Shown here in pieces: positions 12,561 through 23,699 of a stretch of 64,000 nucleotides of DNA. A model generated the notes under the pieces. That model was given only the letters and a program-made list of their open reading frames with translations, searched no databases and was not told the DNA's origin. Position numbers and translations under genes: made by a program. Every line of letters starts with the position of its first letter. The stretch's first letter is position 1. The stretch is from assembly GCA_030620095.1 (NCBI GenBank), contig JAUTXW010005178.1, forward strand, positions 1,207,996 through 1,271,995, written 5' to 3'. The stretch comes from Kuschelorhynchus macadamiae. Taxonomy: Eukaryota > Arthropoda > Insecta > Coleoptera > Curculionidae.

Positions 12561-13667
12561 ATTTTTTAATCTAGGTGGTTCGAAATTTTAAATATAAATG
12601 GCTTTCAATAACAACTTAACGTACTTTTGCACAAGATGGAATTCAAACAATTACTAATCGATTCCCCAATAATTATTGGAGATATTTACCTTGTTGCCAT
12701 GTGTGACTATTTTTACTAAAGTTTTAGCAATTAGGTACATGCATTGCTTCCTTACCTATGCAATAATATTTTTTAAATATTTATCCAATCATCGTTAAAC
12801 ATTCCTGGTCATTTTTCTTTATACTAACAGCTACACATATCAGTTCTACAACACATACTTGTGTTACATATTTTTACAATATTTATTTTTGGCTCCGTGT
12901 ATAGTGTGCTTTGCTTAAAATAAAAAGATAAAAAAACCGATCAGATAATAAACATTTTGTTTTTGATTTGCAAAAACTAAACTTTATAAACTTTCCTCAA
13001 AATATAAGTATTTTCAAAAACGTGCACTTTATTTTTCAATAATAAACGTAAAAGCTTATTAAAAAGTACTCTGCAACTACCATTAATTGTTTCTTCTCTA
13101 ATAGTTTTAAACAAAGCACCACATACGAGGTCCTTATACAAAGTTTTATTTTCAAGCATTTTATTTTTTATTAATTTTTTGTACTTTAATATACACAGCA
13201 GTGGCGTACTCTGCCTTCTATCAGTCTGGTCATTTGTTTATTTGGTTTTTAGAAAATTGATATGAATCGTGAGCCGTTAAAATAACATAATAATTGACTA
13301 ATTTGTATCGTAGATTTTTTTCCCGACTACCATAAAAATCAAGTAAGCACATTTTGGTTGCCAGCAGAATATAATCAAAATAAAAATGTACCCATTGATT
13401 TACCTCCTTGTCGCGCACGCCACTGTGAGTTAAATACAGGATTAATTAAAAGCATCTAGAAAAATACTACGCACACCATTTTTAGGTTTAGAAGTATCTA
13501 TATCACAAAAACAAAGATAAAAATTATTTTGCTGCAAAACTAACAAGTATACATATACAATTATTGGTTTCAATGGGTTTCTCATTATACGGAGTGTTTC
13601 ATAATCAAATGCTGATAATTCAGGGTGTGATTCTTTGACTAATTTTAAGTATAAAATTTCATATATA

Positions 13668-14070
13668 CTTATGTCCAAAAACGCATATCTTTCAAGAAGA
13701 TAAAGAACGGCAAAGTTTTTTTTTGGGTTTTTAAAGTTTATATTCTATCTACACTTTTAAAGGTAATTGAATGAAAATTGGTACACATATTATCTTTTGT
13801 AGTATAGTTGTAAGAAAGAACTCTAGATGAGGTATTTATCCTTCACCAACGTGTGAAGAAACGACCAAAACATGACGCTCTCTTTGTTTCACAACCAAGG
13901 AGCCATTCTGCGACCGTGACATCTGCCCAGGCAAGGAGGATCAAGCAGAACCAGAAAAAGTACTGTATGTTACAATTTTTAGTCCAAAATGTAGAATATA
14001 GATTAACAAACTAATAAAAATAAAACTTTGCTTACCTGTACTTTATAAAATGTGCATTTTTGGACATAAG
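13668..14070. mobile_element. 403-bp MITE, Tc1/mariner type
   Basis: Terminal inverted repeats begin CTTATGTCCAAAAA(C/T)GCA on both ends, and weaker similarity (GCAAAGTTTT block) extends ~90 bp inward. Both ends are flanked by TA, the target duplication expected for the Tc1/mariner superfamily. There is no coding capacity. It lies just downstream of the host gene's terminal exon on the minus strand and could supply or disturb its 3' end. Confidence 0.75.
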
Positions 14071-14413
14071 TATACACACACATACTTAACATAAATAAAA
14101 AATCGTGAATTATTAGAATACCTTGCAGATGCCATTCTTAATAGACTTGAATTTTAGGTGTAATATAGGCACATATTTTTAATAGCACTAGCACTAGATT
14201 TGCAGGTTTTAATCCTCGAATCGGGTATAAAATTCAAGGTCTTTAAGTATAATTAAGAGAATCCCAATAAATTGACCAACACTGAATCAGTATGTTAGTT
14301 TTCCAGCGTATTAATATATAAATTTGAAAGACACATAGTGTTTTCCATCACGCTTACAGTACATTTTACTCGTTCAGAACTATTAAATTCTTACAACATT
14401 CGACCAATCTGTT

Positions 14414-14758
14414 CTACGTTCGACTAGGCTCGTCCGCAGACATTTTATAATCTACAATTTTCGTATTCCTCTGGATCATATCACACTGCGCAAGCCCACG
14501 AGATTCTCCGCTGATCATCCTAAAGGCCAACTGGGATTGCTCGGGGGAAGTCAGGGTTCGTTCGTTATTTTCCGCCTGTTCGGCGGAGGTGATCGTGCAG
14601 CTCCGACTACTGTAAGCGTGTAATTCGGTTGCGCTCGACTCGTGTTCGAGTGGAACTGATGGTTCGGCTTCGAACGGCCACTGAGATGGAAGGCTGAGGG
14701 GTCGGGGGGTTAGCTTGGGGTCCAGGGGCTGTGCTGGCTCGAGCCCCTTAAGCCCGTT
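14414..14758 (-). other. GC-rich island: 3' UTR, or readthrough extension of the host gene
   Basis: Directly after the host-gene TGA, the same frame stays open for 114 codons until TAG at 14416-14414. By my count bases 14581-14760 are 61% G+C (110 of 180), against a strongly AT-rich background. The conceptual extension is hydrophilic and rich in Glu, Ser and Pro. It could be an ordinary GC-rich 3' UTR, a C-terminal extension made by stop-codon readthrough (described in insects), or coding sequence of an alternative exon. No in-frame ATG lies early in it, so it is not an independent gene. Confidence 0.5.
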
Positions 14759-14833
14759 TCACCAGCAATAAACTGAGAGTTCGCCCGTGTGTTCGCCGGC
14801 GGGGCGCCAGGCGGTTACAGATCTCGCTTTCAA
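14759..14833 (-). CDS. Host gene, terminal coding segment (exon D)
   Basis: Last coding segment of the minus-strand host gene. The acceptor at 14835-14834 is strong: on the minus strand a long pyrimidine tract (TTTTCTATTTTTTTTTTTCAG) precedes TTGAAAGCG. The previous exon ends in phase 0, and phase 0 here gives 24 residues starting LKARSVTAWR and ending GELSVYCW before TGA (14761-14759). The tryptophan/cysteine-rich end looks like a conserved C-terminal motif, but I cannot name the family. The frame stays open for another 114 codons after the TGA, in a GC-rich island; see the 14414-14758 entry. Confidence 0.75.
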   Translation of the reverse strand: MKARSVTAWRPAGEHTGELSVYCW

Positions 14834-14936
14834 CTGAAAAAAAAAAATAGAAAATTGTAGATGTTTTACTGAAATATCGGCAATACCTATATACAAATGA
14901 GTGCCTTTTTACGCAGACATAGTATCCTTGTTTTGA

Positions 14937-15095
14937 CGTTGGTGTCATATAGAATAAAATATATATTAACATTATTGCTCCCAACAAAAGCCTCTTGACC
15001 CACAATGAATTACATTGTTTACTCTTGCCGACAGTGTAATTCATTGTCAAAAGTCGTATTAGCTAGCGGAGTAGTTGTTTCTATGATCTGAATAA
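14937..15095. repeat. Partial copy of the ~260-bp dispersed repeat
   Basis: Contains the ordered blocks ATTA.CATTATT.CTCCCAA, CAGTGT.ATTCA and CGTATTAGC..GCGGAGTAGTTGTTTCT(A)TGAT, matching 1455-1560. It breaks off near 15095, where the sequence becomes unrelated. Confidence 0.5.
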
Positions 15096-15352
15096 TTATC
15101 TTTGGTCATCATGCTTTTTAGTAATATCCCGAATTTTTCTAAAATTTCATGACGAATCGCAAACAAGAACCTCAGAAATTTTGATATGGCGTCACATTTA
15201 GTATCATTAAAAAGCTTGCAATATCTACCTTTTAATGAGTTTATTTTTTGTAAGTGGAGAGAGAATTCAATTTCTAAACTGAATAAAATTGGAAGACGCA
15301 GATAACGTTTCAGCAGCTGCCACCTTGTGCGGGCTCTGCCGTTTATATTCAT
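15059..15352 (-). CDS. Unrecognised ORF, 97 codons
   Basis: Open frame with an amphipathic central part (LQKINSLKGRYCKLFNDTK, then KFLRFLFAIRHEILEKFG). The central part reads more like protein than most chance frames here. I do not recognise the family; it may be the N-terminal part of a retroelement ORF or a decayed exon. The 5' end of the frame lies near 15352 and its last codons overlap the end of a dispersed repeat, so the C-terminus is probably not native. Confidence 0.25.
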   Translation of the reverse strand: MNINGRARTRWQLLKRYLRLPILFSLEIEFSLHLQKINSLKGRYCKLFNDTKCDAISKFLRFLFAIRHEILEKFGILLKSMMTKDNYSDHRNNYSAS

Positions 15353-15709
15353 TTTGCATATTAATTATTATAGCCACATATTTTTCCTTTTAAATCCATT
15401 TTTTAACATTAAAAAATAACAATTTTTGGTGAAATTATTACAAATTTGGTCTCTGGGACGCCAGTGGGGTAAATTAACTATAGAATCTAGTCGATTATGC
15501 GAGAAACTATCATATTAAGTAAACAAATAATTAGAACCATTTTTGTCAAGGATATCTCGAACTTCATTTTTATATTAACATAATTGTCCTATTATCATTA
15601 TTTTGGTACATATTATCAAAAAAATTCAATTTGTATCACCTTCCTGGAGACAAAAAGTTCCAGATTGCTTGTCGTTCGCATGTTTAAATGCATGATTAAA
15701 ACTATTATC

Positions 15710-16622
15710 TTCAATGGAATGTTACAAGAAAGAGCAGCAAGGTCTTTGTATTCAGGCTTTTGCTGAAACCCATTCCTACGTGATAGTTCGTCTTAAATTT
15801 ACGATCCCATTTTAATATTCGCGAAGTACCGAATACAAATTTAATTAAAATATGGGTACGGAAATTTGAGCGTACAGGTGTACCAGCCAATTTGAAGTCT
15901 ATTGAACGAGTAAGAGTTTCAGTGGCGGGTCCTCCACACCGCTCAGTACGAAAACAAGATGTTGCCTTAAATGTAAGCAAATAAAGTCCCTACCGAATTT
16001 TAAAATTGGATTTACTCTTATAAGGTACAAACTCAGGTTTTAAGAGAAACTGATTATCCAGTGCTTTTAGTATTTGCGAAAGAAATTTTACATAGATTAC
16101 ATAAAAATTATTTTTAGCGATGACTCCATTTTCATAAGGATAGTTAAGTAAACAAGCAAAACTGCTGCTTAGCCTAAAAGTCACAGTTCGGACTGCAATC
16201 AGCTCTCGTGGTATTATTAGATGTCTTTCCTTTTTTAACGACGCATTGGCAGTAAATTCGAATCTATACGTAGCTATTATTGGTAGTTTTTTGAGTCATA
16301 CCTTTGAAAGTTTTGATAGTTACAACTGGAAACATGTTTTCAATAAGATGGGACGAAGTGCTATATAACAAACGTTTTCATCTCGAAGAAAAGTGATATT
16401 AATTATTCCTCCAGAGGCCCCGATTTGACCCTATTGGATTTTCTTCTGTGGGAATTTTTGAAGGGTAGGGTTTACAACGTTCCATCAGTCAATTTTTTGT
16501 TATTGAAAAAACGTATAACGGAGGAAATAGCAGCTATTTCAGTGAAAGTGTGTCAACGAGTTTTTCCACATGCGAGGGCTTGCTCGGGGCGTCATTTAGA
16601 TAATATTATTTTTAGGAAATAA
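15710..16622 (+). pseudogene. Mariner/Tc1-like transposase, broken
   Basis: Two transposase pieces lie in order on the plus strand. The first (15710-15980) is a helix-turn-helix segment: an RAARSLYS block is followed, after stops and a frame change, by WVRKFERTGVPANLKS and a PHRSVRKQDV end. The second (about 16405-16622) is the catalytic C-terminal part: RGPDLTLLDFLLWEFLKGRV, matching the family motif PRSPDLTPLDFFLWG.LK..V, followed by an amphipathic helix region. The middle, which should contain the first two catalytic aspartates, is scrambled or lost. No clear terminal inverted repeats were found. Certainly inactive. Confidence 0.7.
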
Positions 16623-16639
16623 TTGTCGATATCTTATTT

Positions 16640-17929
16640 TCATTGTTTGTTAAAAAAAACTTTCTAATAAAATAACATTACAAGTTATACTTGATTTAAA
16701 TGTGCGTGAGTACTGGGTCACTAGGTACTTCAAAAGTTTTTGCACTTACTAACCTGTGATCCGTGACATCTCATCTTTCAATTCCAGCAAAAACAATATA
16801 AAGCTTGGAAAAAGTGAATTAACATTACATGCAATGTAAGGATTTATTGTTAATATGATTGAAAGTCATGCACAAGTAAAGAAAAATTATAGGTTGAACA
16901 TCGTACTATATTTTTAATTTACAAGTATTGCACTTCACCTCATTGTTTCTATTTTCTTCAGATACATTTTAAATATAAAGTTGCTACTTTAGTAAATGTA
17001 TTTAAATATTCTATTCCAACATGCTCAATAAGAACAGCTTAATCTTCCGTTTTTATCTCAAATCGCAAAAATAATTTTCGACGAATTTGAATGACGCAAA
17101 ATTGCGCCCTAGGTCCCATTTTATTGTTTTAATATTTTAGATGGAAACTTGGGGTATTGACGAAAAAAGATGAAAGCCGGGTTTTGGATAATGAACTAGT
17201 CAGAGACGTACTAACTTTTTTAATACTAGTCGCTGATTATGTCTTGAAATAGGTAATTAATTGACAGATACCTACGTGGTTTCTTCTGATGTATTTTTTA
17301 AACAGAAAAGTTTTACGTAGTAATAAATATATGATAAATATTACAGTCACATGCTATGAAAACAAATGAATGTTTTGAACAAAATGGAAAATTTTCTGTG
17401 CACTGCAGTATTTCTTTTTAAGCTTAAAAAAATCAATATCTGAATTTTTCAGATCGGGAGTTGCCTAAAATATAATCTGTTGCTTTCTGTGTCGGTAGGT
17501 TGCTTCTATTTGTTGGTCTTTTCGCGGCATAGCTGAATCAAAATCAAGCGTCACAATAAAAATAAACTAGCGGTAAATAACATTACTGCTATTGCAATTA
17601 TTTATGAACGAATTAAAAAGATGAGAAAAATTAAATTATGAAAAACATTAATAAACAATCGAAAAAAAAATTAAAAATATAATTATATTTAGAAAAAACA
17701 AATAATAAAGGAAATGAAAACTAAAACGTGAAATTTAAATCTGAGGTTCTAAAGTGCAAGAAAGTAATGAAGCTTAACCTTCATTCATTTTAAAGCTCTC
17801 TGCAAGTGGATCATATGGAAGCATGATAAATGTGACAGAAAGGCTATGTAACACCCAAATTCCACAAGAGCTTACTTAGAGAACATACAACCAAGTAGTT
17901 TGTAACTGGAGTTGAGAATTCTCAAAACT
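16640..17929. other. Gene-free AT-rich DNA
   Basis: No gene or clear repeat structure seen. It falls inside the 10.8-kb intron of the host gene. Confidence 0.5.
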
Positions 17930-18780
17930 ATTATAGGAGGTTGGGACTTTGTTGATTCCGTTCAACCTCTTACATACAGCACTGCTAATAATGATATATC
18001 TAATCTTTTTTAAGAAAAGATAATATCCTATAGATTTAAAACCAAATTAAAGGCCTATTCTATAAGCTGGCTACCATCTTGCTGTGAGCAATTCTGCTTT
18101 CTTGTTTATTTTAAATACATAAAAAAATTCATTTGAACCGATTTTTTTAGAAAAAAAAAGTCAATCTAGAATGTTTTAAATAAAGGATACTATTTCGCCA
18201 TTTTTGTAAAAGGGAGAAACTTTTTTCTTGCCAATAGGCAGATTCGGATTCAGCCTTGTCAAAATAGACTAAAACACCCTGAGACAAAGTATCTGTTTAA
18301 ATATGTATGGTTTTTATAGAGGCATAACTACAGCCTTAAATATAGCAGAGTACCAATACCAAAACCAAAACATAGGAAAGGGCTTTCAAATCGACGCCAT
18401 TTACATTGATATGACTAAAGCCTTCGATAGGGTATTCTGGGTATTATATGACTTGCTCCTAATAAATTTAGTACTGGAAGTAAGTAAATTCTATTTTGGT
18501 TTGGATTATATCAAAAAAACTCGGAGAGTCAATTTGAGTAGTATTACTTCGAGGCTTTGAGGGAAATTGAATTTACTTCTGCAGTACCACAATGATTGTA
18601 TCTAAGTTCAGTGCTATTTGTGTTATTTGTAAACGATGTAGTGTCCGTATTTGAACTTAATTTAATGCTCATGTAGATAATATCATACTAAAAAGTTATA
18701 GATTGTAAGGTCGTAATGCAAGAAACGGTGATAATGTTAAGGACACCAAAGCTGTAAAAACATTGAATAATTGTTTAGTT
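17930..18780 (+). pseudogene. Jockey-like non-LTR reverse transcriptase fragment
   Basis: Decayed ORF2 of a non-LTR element. The linker before the RT starts near 17930 (GGWDFVDSVQPLTYSTAN..). At 18303-18560 there is a clean RT block: YGFYRGITTALNIAEY, then IDAIYIDMTKAFDRVFW, which is motif A (normally D.SKAFDRV). After an indel, SAVPQ..YLSSVLFVLFVNDV corresponds to motif B (SGVPQGS.L.PLLF.LFINDI). The catalytic YADD region is destroyed by a TAG just after the NDV block. Frameshifts and stops make it inactive. It ends around 18780, where unrelated repeats begin. Confidence 0.75.
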
Positions 18781-18934
18781 CATAGTATCCTGAGGTTTAA
18801 TTGTATACATTTTGTTCATTGCTTTTATTTAAAATGCATTATCATTATCAAATAAGAATTGTATTGGTTCATTTAGACACGTTACAAAGGAGGGCTTTTA
18901 TAGGGATGAAATGGTAACATTTTGAGAAAAATAC

Positions 18935-19235
18935 AAAATGACGGCCAAATAAAATGTAAAAAAAATCAAAATTAAAAAACTACTTATTCAATTGAGCTCA
19001 AATTCCGCATAAGAATTAAGTGTGATGTAAGGATAAACTCATAATATTTGCTAGGCTATGATGGCGGAACAAAATGGCGGCATATTAAAATGTTTAAAAA
19101 AGCAGTGCCTACATACCTAATTGGCTTGAAATTTTGCATAGAAATCAAGTGTGACACAGAGGTAAACTGGTAAAATTTCAGTGCGAATTAAATATGTAAA
19201 AACAAAATGGCTACCTAATAAACTGTTTTAAAATT
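18935..19235 (+). repeat. ~135-bp tandem repeat, about 2.3 units
   Basis: Units start near 18935, 19071 and 19204 with AAAATG(A/G)C(G/T)(G/A)C. Each of the first two carries TAAAATGT, then ATT(G)AGCTCAAATT..GCATA, then AATTAAGTGTGATG/AATCAAGTGTGACA and GTAAACT-like blocks. The offsets are 136 and 133 bp. Non-coding. Confidence 0.65.
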
Positions 19236-19239
19236 AAAG

Positions 19240-22200
19240 ACTATGATAATAACGTTGTGAAAAGTAAAAAATAATAAGAATAATTAAATTGAAAGTAATA
19301 AATTGAAATAATAAAAACAAAATAATGGTGTGAATGAATGTGTGTATGTATGTATGTGCGATATGGATTTTACAGATAAAAGACGAAGAGATGAAAAATG
19401 TTTATTCGCCCCAATCTAAATGAGTGTTAGACATATGAATCAAGTAGGTGTATAGTTACAAATTTTTATTTGCGCATACGCAAGATATATTTCTCCTTTC
19501 TTCACAAAACAATTTATTATAAGGTAAGTTCCGAGTACTTTAATAAAAGATAGAACTCTTAACAGAGCTTTCCTGATATAGAAACTGTCCCTCTGACAAG
19601 CAAAGTCAAATATATTACAAGGGAAATGACCACAAATATATTAACGTAGGAAAGTACGGGTCACTTAAGGCAAAAAATCTTACATAACCATGTAATTTAA
19701 GAAATGTACTGAATATTTTATTCATTTTACTATCCAAAACCACTAATTACTTCATTATTAATTTAATAATTCAATTTTTTGTTCAAAATTGACCCAATAT
19801 TTTAAAAAATATTTAACTATTGATAACCCTTATTTCAAAACGTACAATCCTGCAACACGGAATTCATTTTATTTGCCGAATATTTTTTGTTACTGTAAAC
19901 GGACAAAAACATAACGTTGTCAAGAAAAAAAAACTATATTATTTGACCCTACTAATTCTGACGCTGAGATTTGTGTGATTAACTGCAACAATTTACAACG
20001 AAAGATTTTTAGACGACAGAACTATAAAATATTATTTGTATCCCTGTGAATGCATGCGAGAAACAGGAAAGGTAATTCCAGCGCACTTGAGAGAGGAAAG
20101 TTGCGGGTAAAGACTAATTTAACGATTTTTTTTTTATTTTAAGCTAGTAAATAGAAGTATCAAAAAAGTGTAAATTCCTTTCATTTAAGTTTCATTATTC
20201 TGGTCAAATAAGAATTGTTTTGGTTGGTTTAGAGATGTTAGGATGATGTTTTTTGTTTTACAAAAAGAGACTTTAGAATAGTAACTTATCGATTTGAAAA
20301 AACCTACAATGAGTACTACAAAACCTGTGACATATTTGGCTGTTCTTGGCAACTTTTAAAAATATTATTTTAAAGGTGTAATTTTTTGCTCATATACTGT
20401 TTTTTGACTAATTTTTAACTTTACTGTATCACTTATTTTTATACAATGTTATTGTTTTTTATTGTATTTATTACCGTTCAGGATATATCTTGTCATTTTT
20501 ATAATCTTTTGTTATATTTTAACGATTGTTATGTTTCGTCGCCTATTTTTTATATGTATTGACAGATTAGATTTTATTATTCAAATATGTCTTGTGACTG
20601 ACCTAATGCCTTTTGGAGTATATTACTCAGTGGTGCAATGATTGATAAATAAATAAATACATAAACAAATAATATTATTTGTAGAACTAACAACCAAATA
20701 ATATCGCTTTCAGTACGGACCCTACTCCCGAAAAAATAAAACCCCCAAGAAAGTAGCGTCGCGCAGTTTTAATCCATGCGCGGTTGTTTTGTATCTTTTT
20801 TGTCATTATCCGGTGAAAAGTGCTGAAAAACGCGTTCTGCCTACTTCAAATATTTTTCGAGCACTCGAAAATCGCGATATGACTTCACGCTGAAATGACC
20901 CGTTTTCAGATTCGGGAACTCTCTTTTTATCCTTGTTGGCAGTATTGTTTGTTGCCAGGTTACAGTGGAGACGACTTTTATTTTGTTTTTACGAATGCCG
21001 GAAGAAACGTTTACACGAGACTTGCTTTATATTTGGAGTATTGTTAAACATCGGAGAGGTTTTTTTTTACTATACGTGAAACTACAGACTATCTTTATGG
21101 TTGAGGAGAAAGGTTGTTTTGAGTTAAAACAATTGAACATTATGATTTTTTTTTGAAATGGTTAGATTGAAGAGCCACGAATAAGCGTAATCAAAGGCAG
21201 ATAATAATTTAAATAGACCATCCATCCACTGTAAAATAAATTATTCCCTAAATGGATTCTAACTTCGTATTGTATTCCGTATAGTTGGGAGCCATCGAGA
21301 TATTTCCGCGTAGTAGTCATTTTTATATAAGCGTAATTACGTCTCTCGTAAGAGGGAACTATTGTAATGGTGAATCACCCTTCAAGATTTTTGCAAATCT
21401 TTGTGTCTTTGGTTCCCGGAAAACGAAAAACATATTCTCCCATTTCCGTCAGTCTGTTGGCATGTCTGTCGTTAGGTCTGTTTGCGCCGTAGCCCAAAAA
21501 CTACTTACCCGATTGACTTCAAGTTTTGGTCAAAAATAAAGGGTTATTAGGAAACGAAATAATTCCATTTTGGTAAAAATGCAATTGTAAAAACATATAA
21601 ATAGTAATATCTGTAGGTGTTAACTTCCCACTCTGCTACTTTACCGCCCGGTCCCTTCAGTCGTCGCAACCCAAGATCCGTGCGTCGGACTATATTTATC
21701 GAAGTACAGTTTTAGCCAAAAAACAAACGAAACTACCTAAAATTGCCTAATTTTTTGTATGTAAATAAATCCATTTCATTTTACGAGTGGAATCAAGACG
21801 CCCGCCCCATCCGAAAGCTTTCTTTGTCAAATTAGCCTCTGAAACACTTTTAGAAGATCTTGGCAATGGTCGGGGCAGTTCCAGTTACGTTGTATAGAGT
21901 TCGTTTCCTATCTATAAACGAATTTAATCAGCCAATCGGATGCAGTACGTCGCCGACTGGCAACTCTGAGCGTTGTTCGAAGCCAATAGCGTCAGCTTCG
22001 CGCGTTATACTACTCGAACATCTCTTGATGGATTCCCACAATATACAACACAGAATATTACACAATCTAGTGATCCATTTAGAGATATTTTATTTTATAT
22101 TGAATAGAACGTTCATTCATAATATTATCTGTTTTTTCTACTACACACAAAAGAACTTTTCACGATGTCCGTATGATCAATAAAGAACAAATTTCTTTTT

Positions 22201-22619
22201 ATATTAGCAACAGCGTGAACCCGACCGGCCGGCGAAGGAAACCGGTTTCCGTATTGCATTGTCTGCCTACGTATTTTATCTAGTCATAGCCAGTTGCCAA
22301 CATTCTTTTATAAAGGGTTTAAAAGTTACAGGTAAGCTCTTTGACTTAGTGACTACTTTCCTGTTTTTGTATAAACAGAGTTACATATTAAAAGTAGTAT
22401 AATTAAATAAAAAGAAAACCACCATGAACCGGGAAGTTCACATTTGTTTGTTGACTAAAATCTGCGATACCGTCCCGACCAAAATATTATGGCCAGTCCT
22501 GGAGATATTCATACCATACTCTTGTAGCAGCGACCAAAAAATTGTACGTCCAGTCATATTCAAAAATCAAGCTGGGAAATAGATTCTCACAGGCTTTCCT
22601 TGTGACAAAACGTCTTTTG
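19240..22619. other. Mostly gene-free; possible retroelement 3' end at ~20140-20680
   Basis: A segment ending in GATTGATAAATAAATAAATACAT at 20641-20664 looks like the 3' end and A-rich tandem tail of a Jockey/CR1-like element on the plus strand, but no coding part is recognisable. At 20700-22260 there are CpG-containing patches (20740-20900, 21640-21720, 21780-22030, 22215-22250) that stand out from the AT-rich background. None contains an exon I can support. A copy of the GTCTGTC repeat is listed separately. Confidence 0.4.
21370..21530 (+). repeat. Dispersed repeat family with GTCTGTC block (copy 2)
   Basis: Contains TTCAAGATTTTTGCAAATC, CCGGAAAACG, CATTTCCGTCAGTCTGTTGG, then GCCGTAGCCCAAAAACTACTTACCCGATTGACTTCAA. 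It is the best-preserved copy alongside 41667-41820. Confidence 0.65.
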
Positions 22620-23335
22620 TTTATCCTCAGCCTTATTCAAGTTTTATTTGAATTAAACCCTCAGAAAGGGGCGGAGCTGTGGACAAATGGGTGTTCACCT
22701 CACCGACAAGACAACTTTCTACACATTACATTTTGAAGACGATCAGATTGTCATCGATCAAGATAGAGATGATCTGGAATTATGACCTCTAGATTATTTA
22801 AGGAGAACTAAAAACAGCGATGTATGTATTGGAGGAGAAAGTGACGATCTGGACTTGATAGGAAACAATAGAATGTGAGTACTTTTACCGTACCATCAAC
22901 ATGACATGACTTATTGTATTGTTTACCAGATCAATGGTAGATTTGTTTTCCTAATTGAATCTCGGTTTTAAATATATTATAGGATGCCTAGACTCTATGT
23001 TATGATCACGGACTATGGAGAGAAAGAATCAAATATACAATGCCATCATTATAATAGAAGTATCATATTATACGGAGTTAAAACATGGCAGATATCGACA
23101 TTTGTAGAACAGAGATTACTAACCCAGGAGATGAATTTTTGGTGAAGATCTCCTAGTATATCAAGTTTGGGAAAAGCAAGAAATGAAAGAATAAGCACAA
23201 CAATAAAAACACAGACTACAGTAATAGAGGTAATCCAGCAGGAACAGATGGTATAAGCACATAGAAATAATGGCAACTACCAAATCAAATAATAAAAGGA
23301 GCCAGTGGAACTGCTGTAAGGAAAAGGAGAAGACC
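22620..23335 (+). pseudogene. Non-LTR reverse transcriptase fragment (FADD-type palm and C-terminus)
   Basis: Two pieces of one element lie in order. Near 22687-22870 the frame reads MGVHLTDKTTFYTLHFEDDQ IVID.D.DDLE. This matches the family's palm motif C (LYTLHFADDQVVIA), with FADD changed to FEDD. Near 23045-23335 it reads ILYGVKTWQ, EMNFW.RSPSISSL and KARNERI, matching the family's C-terminal block YG.ETW..., EM.FWRR..RISR..., IRNE.I. Stops (TGA inside FWR*, TAA later) and frameshifts break it. The sequence between the blocks is badly decayed. The first aspartate of the catalytic pair appears to survive. Confidence 0.65.
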
Positions 23336-23436
23336 AAAAGCAAATATATGTTATGTTACTTTATTTAAGAAAATATTTAGTACATTTCGAATTTTATAGA
23401 CACAAAAAACTACCTTAAGTATCACTTTAGTATTCT

Positions 23437-23679
23437 ATTTACGCTTGACGCTTTTCGGTTAAACAACCACTTTCAAGAACTTTAAATATGTCATTTTAAC
23501 ATAGGATAAATATTACATCAAACATATATGTTTAACAATAAAATTACTTACATACACCTAAGACTAATTATTAGTTCTAAGTGTATGTACATGTAATATT
23601 TGTCCCATGTTAAAGTGATGTAATTACATATAAGCTTTTGAAAGTGATGTATAACCAAACGCGTTGAGCATAAGTAAAT
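23437..23679. repeat. 243-bp imperfect palindrome
   Basis: The two ~110-bp arms are reverse complements of each other with scattered mismatches and meet at a near-perfect centre around 23567 (ACACCTAAGACTAA / TTAGTTCTAAGTGT). The left arm, read on the minus strand, has a small GGTT-GTTT-AACC hairpin followed directly by GAAA. This arrangement resembles the flanking repeats seen near the Penelope-like remnant at 47.2-48.6 kb. Non-coding. It could be the joined inverted ends of a Penelope-like element or a foldback MITE. Confidence 0.65.
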
Positions 23680-23699
23680 GAACAAAAGAAGAAAAATAT

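Noticed and set aside
14414..14758. Independent gene in the GC-rich open frame
   Set aside because: No ATG near its start and it is exactly in frame after the host-gene stop; treated as UTR or readthrough extension instead.
15711..15980. 89-codon minus-strand frame
   Set aside because: Antisense shadow of the mariner-like helix-turn-helix segment on the plus strand.
19330..19360. TGTATGTATGTATG microsatellite
   Set aside because: Only a few units; too short to list as a repeat feature.
23049..23343. Hydrophobic minus-strand frames resembling a membrane protein
   Set aside because: The plus strand of the same segment encodes the C-terminal block of a reverse transcriptase; the hydrophobic frames are its antisense.
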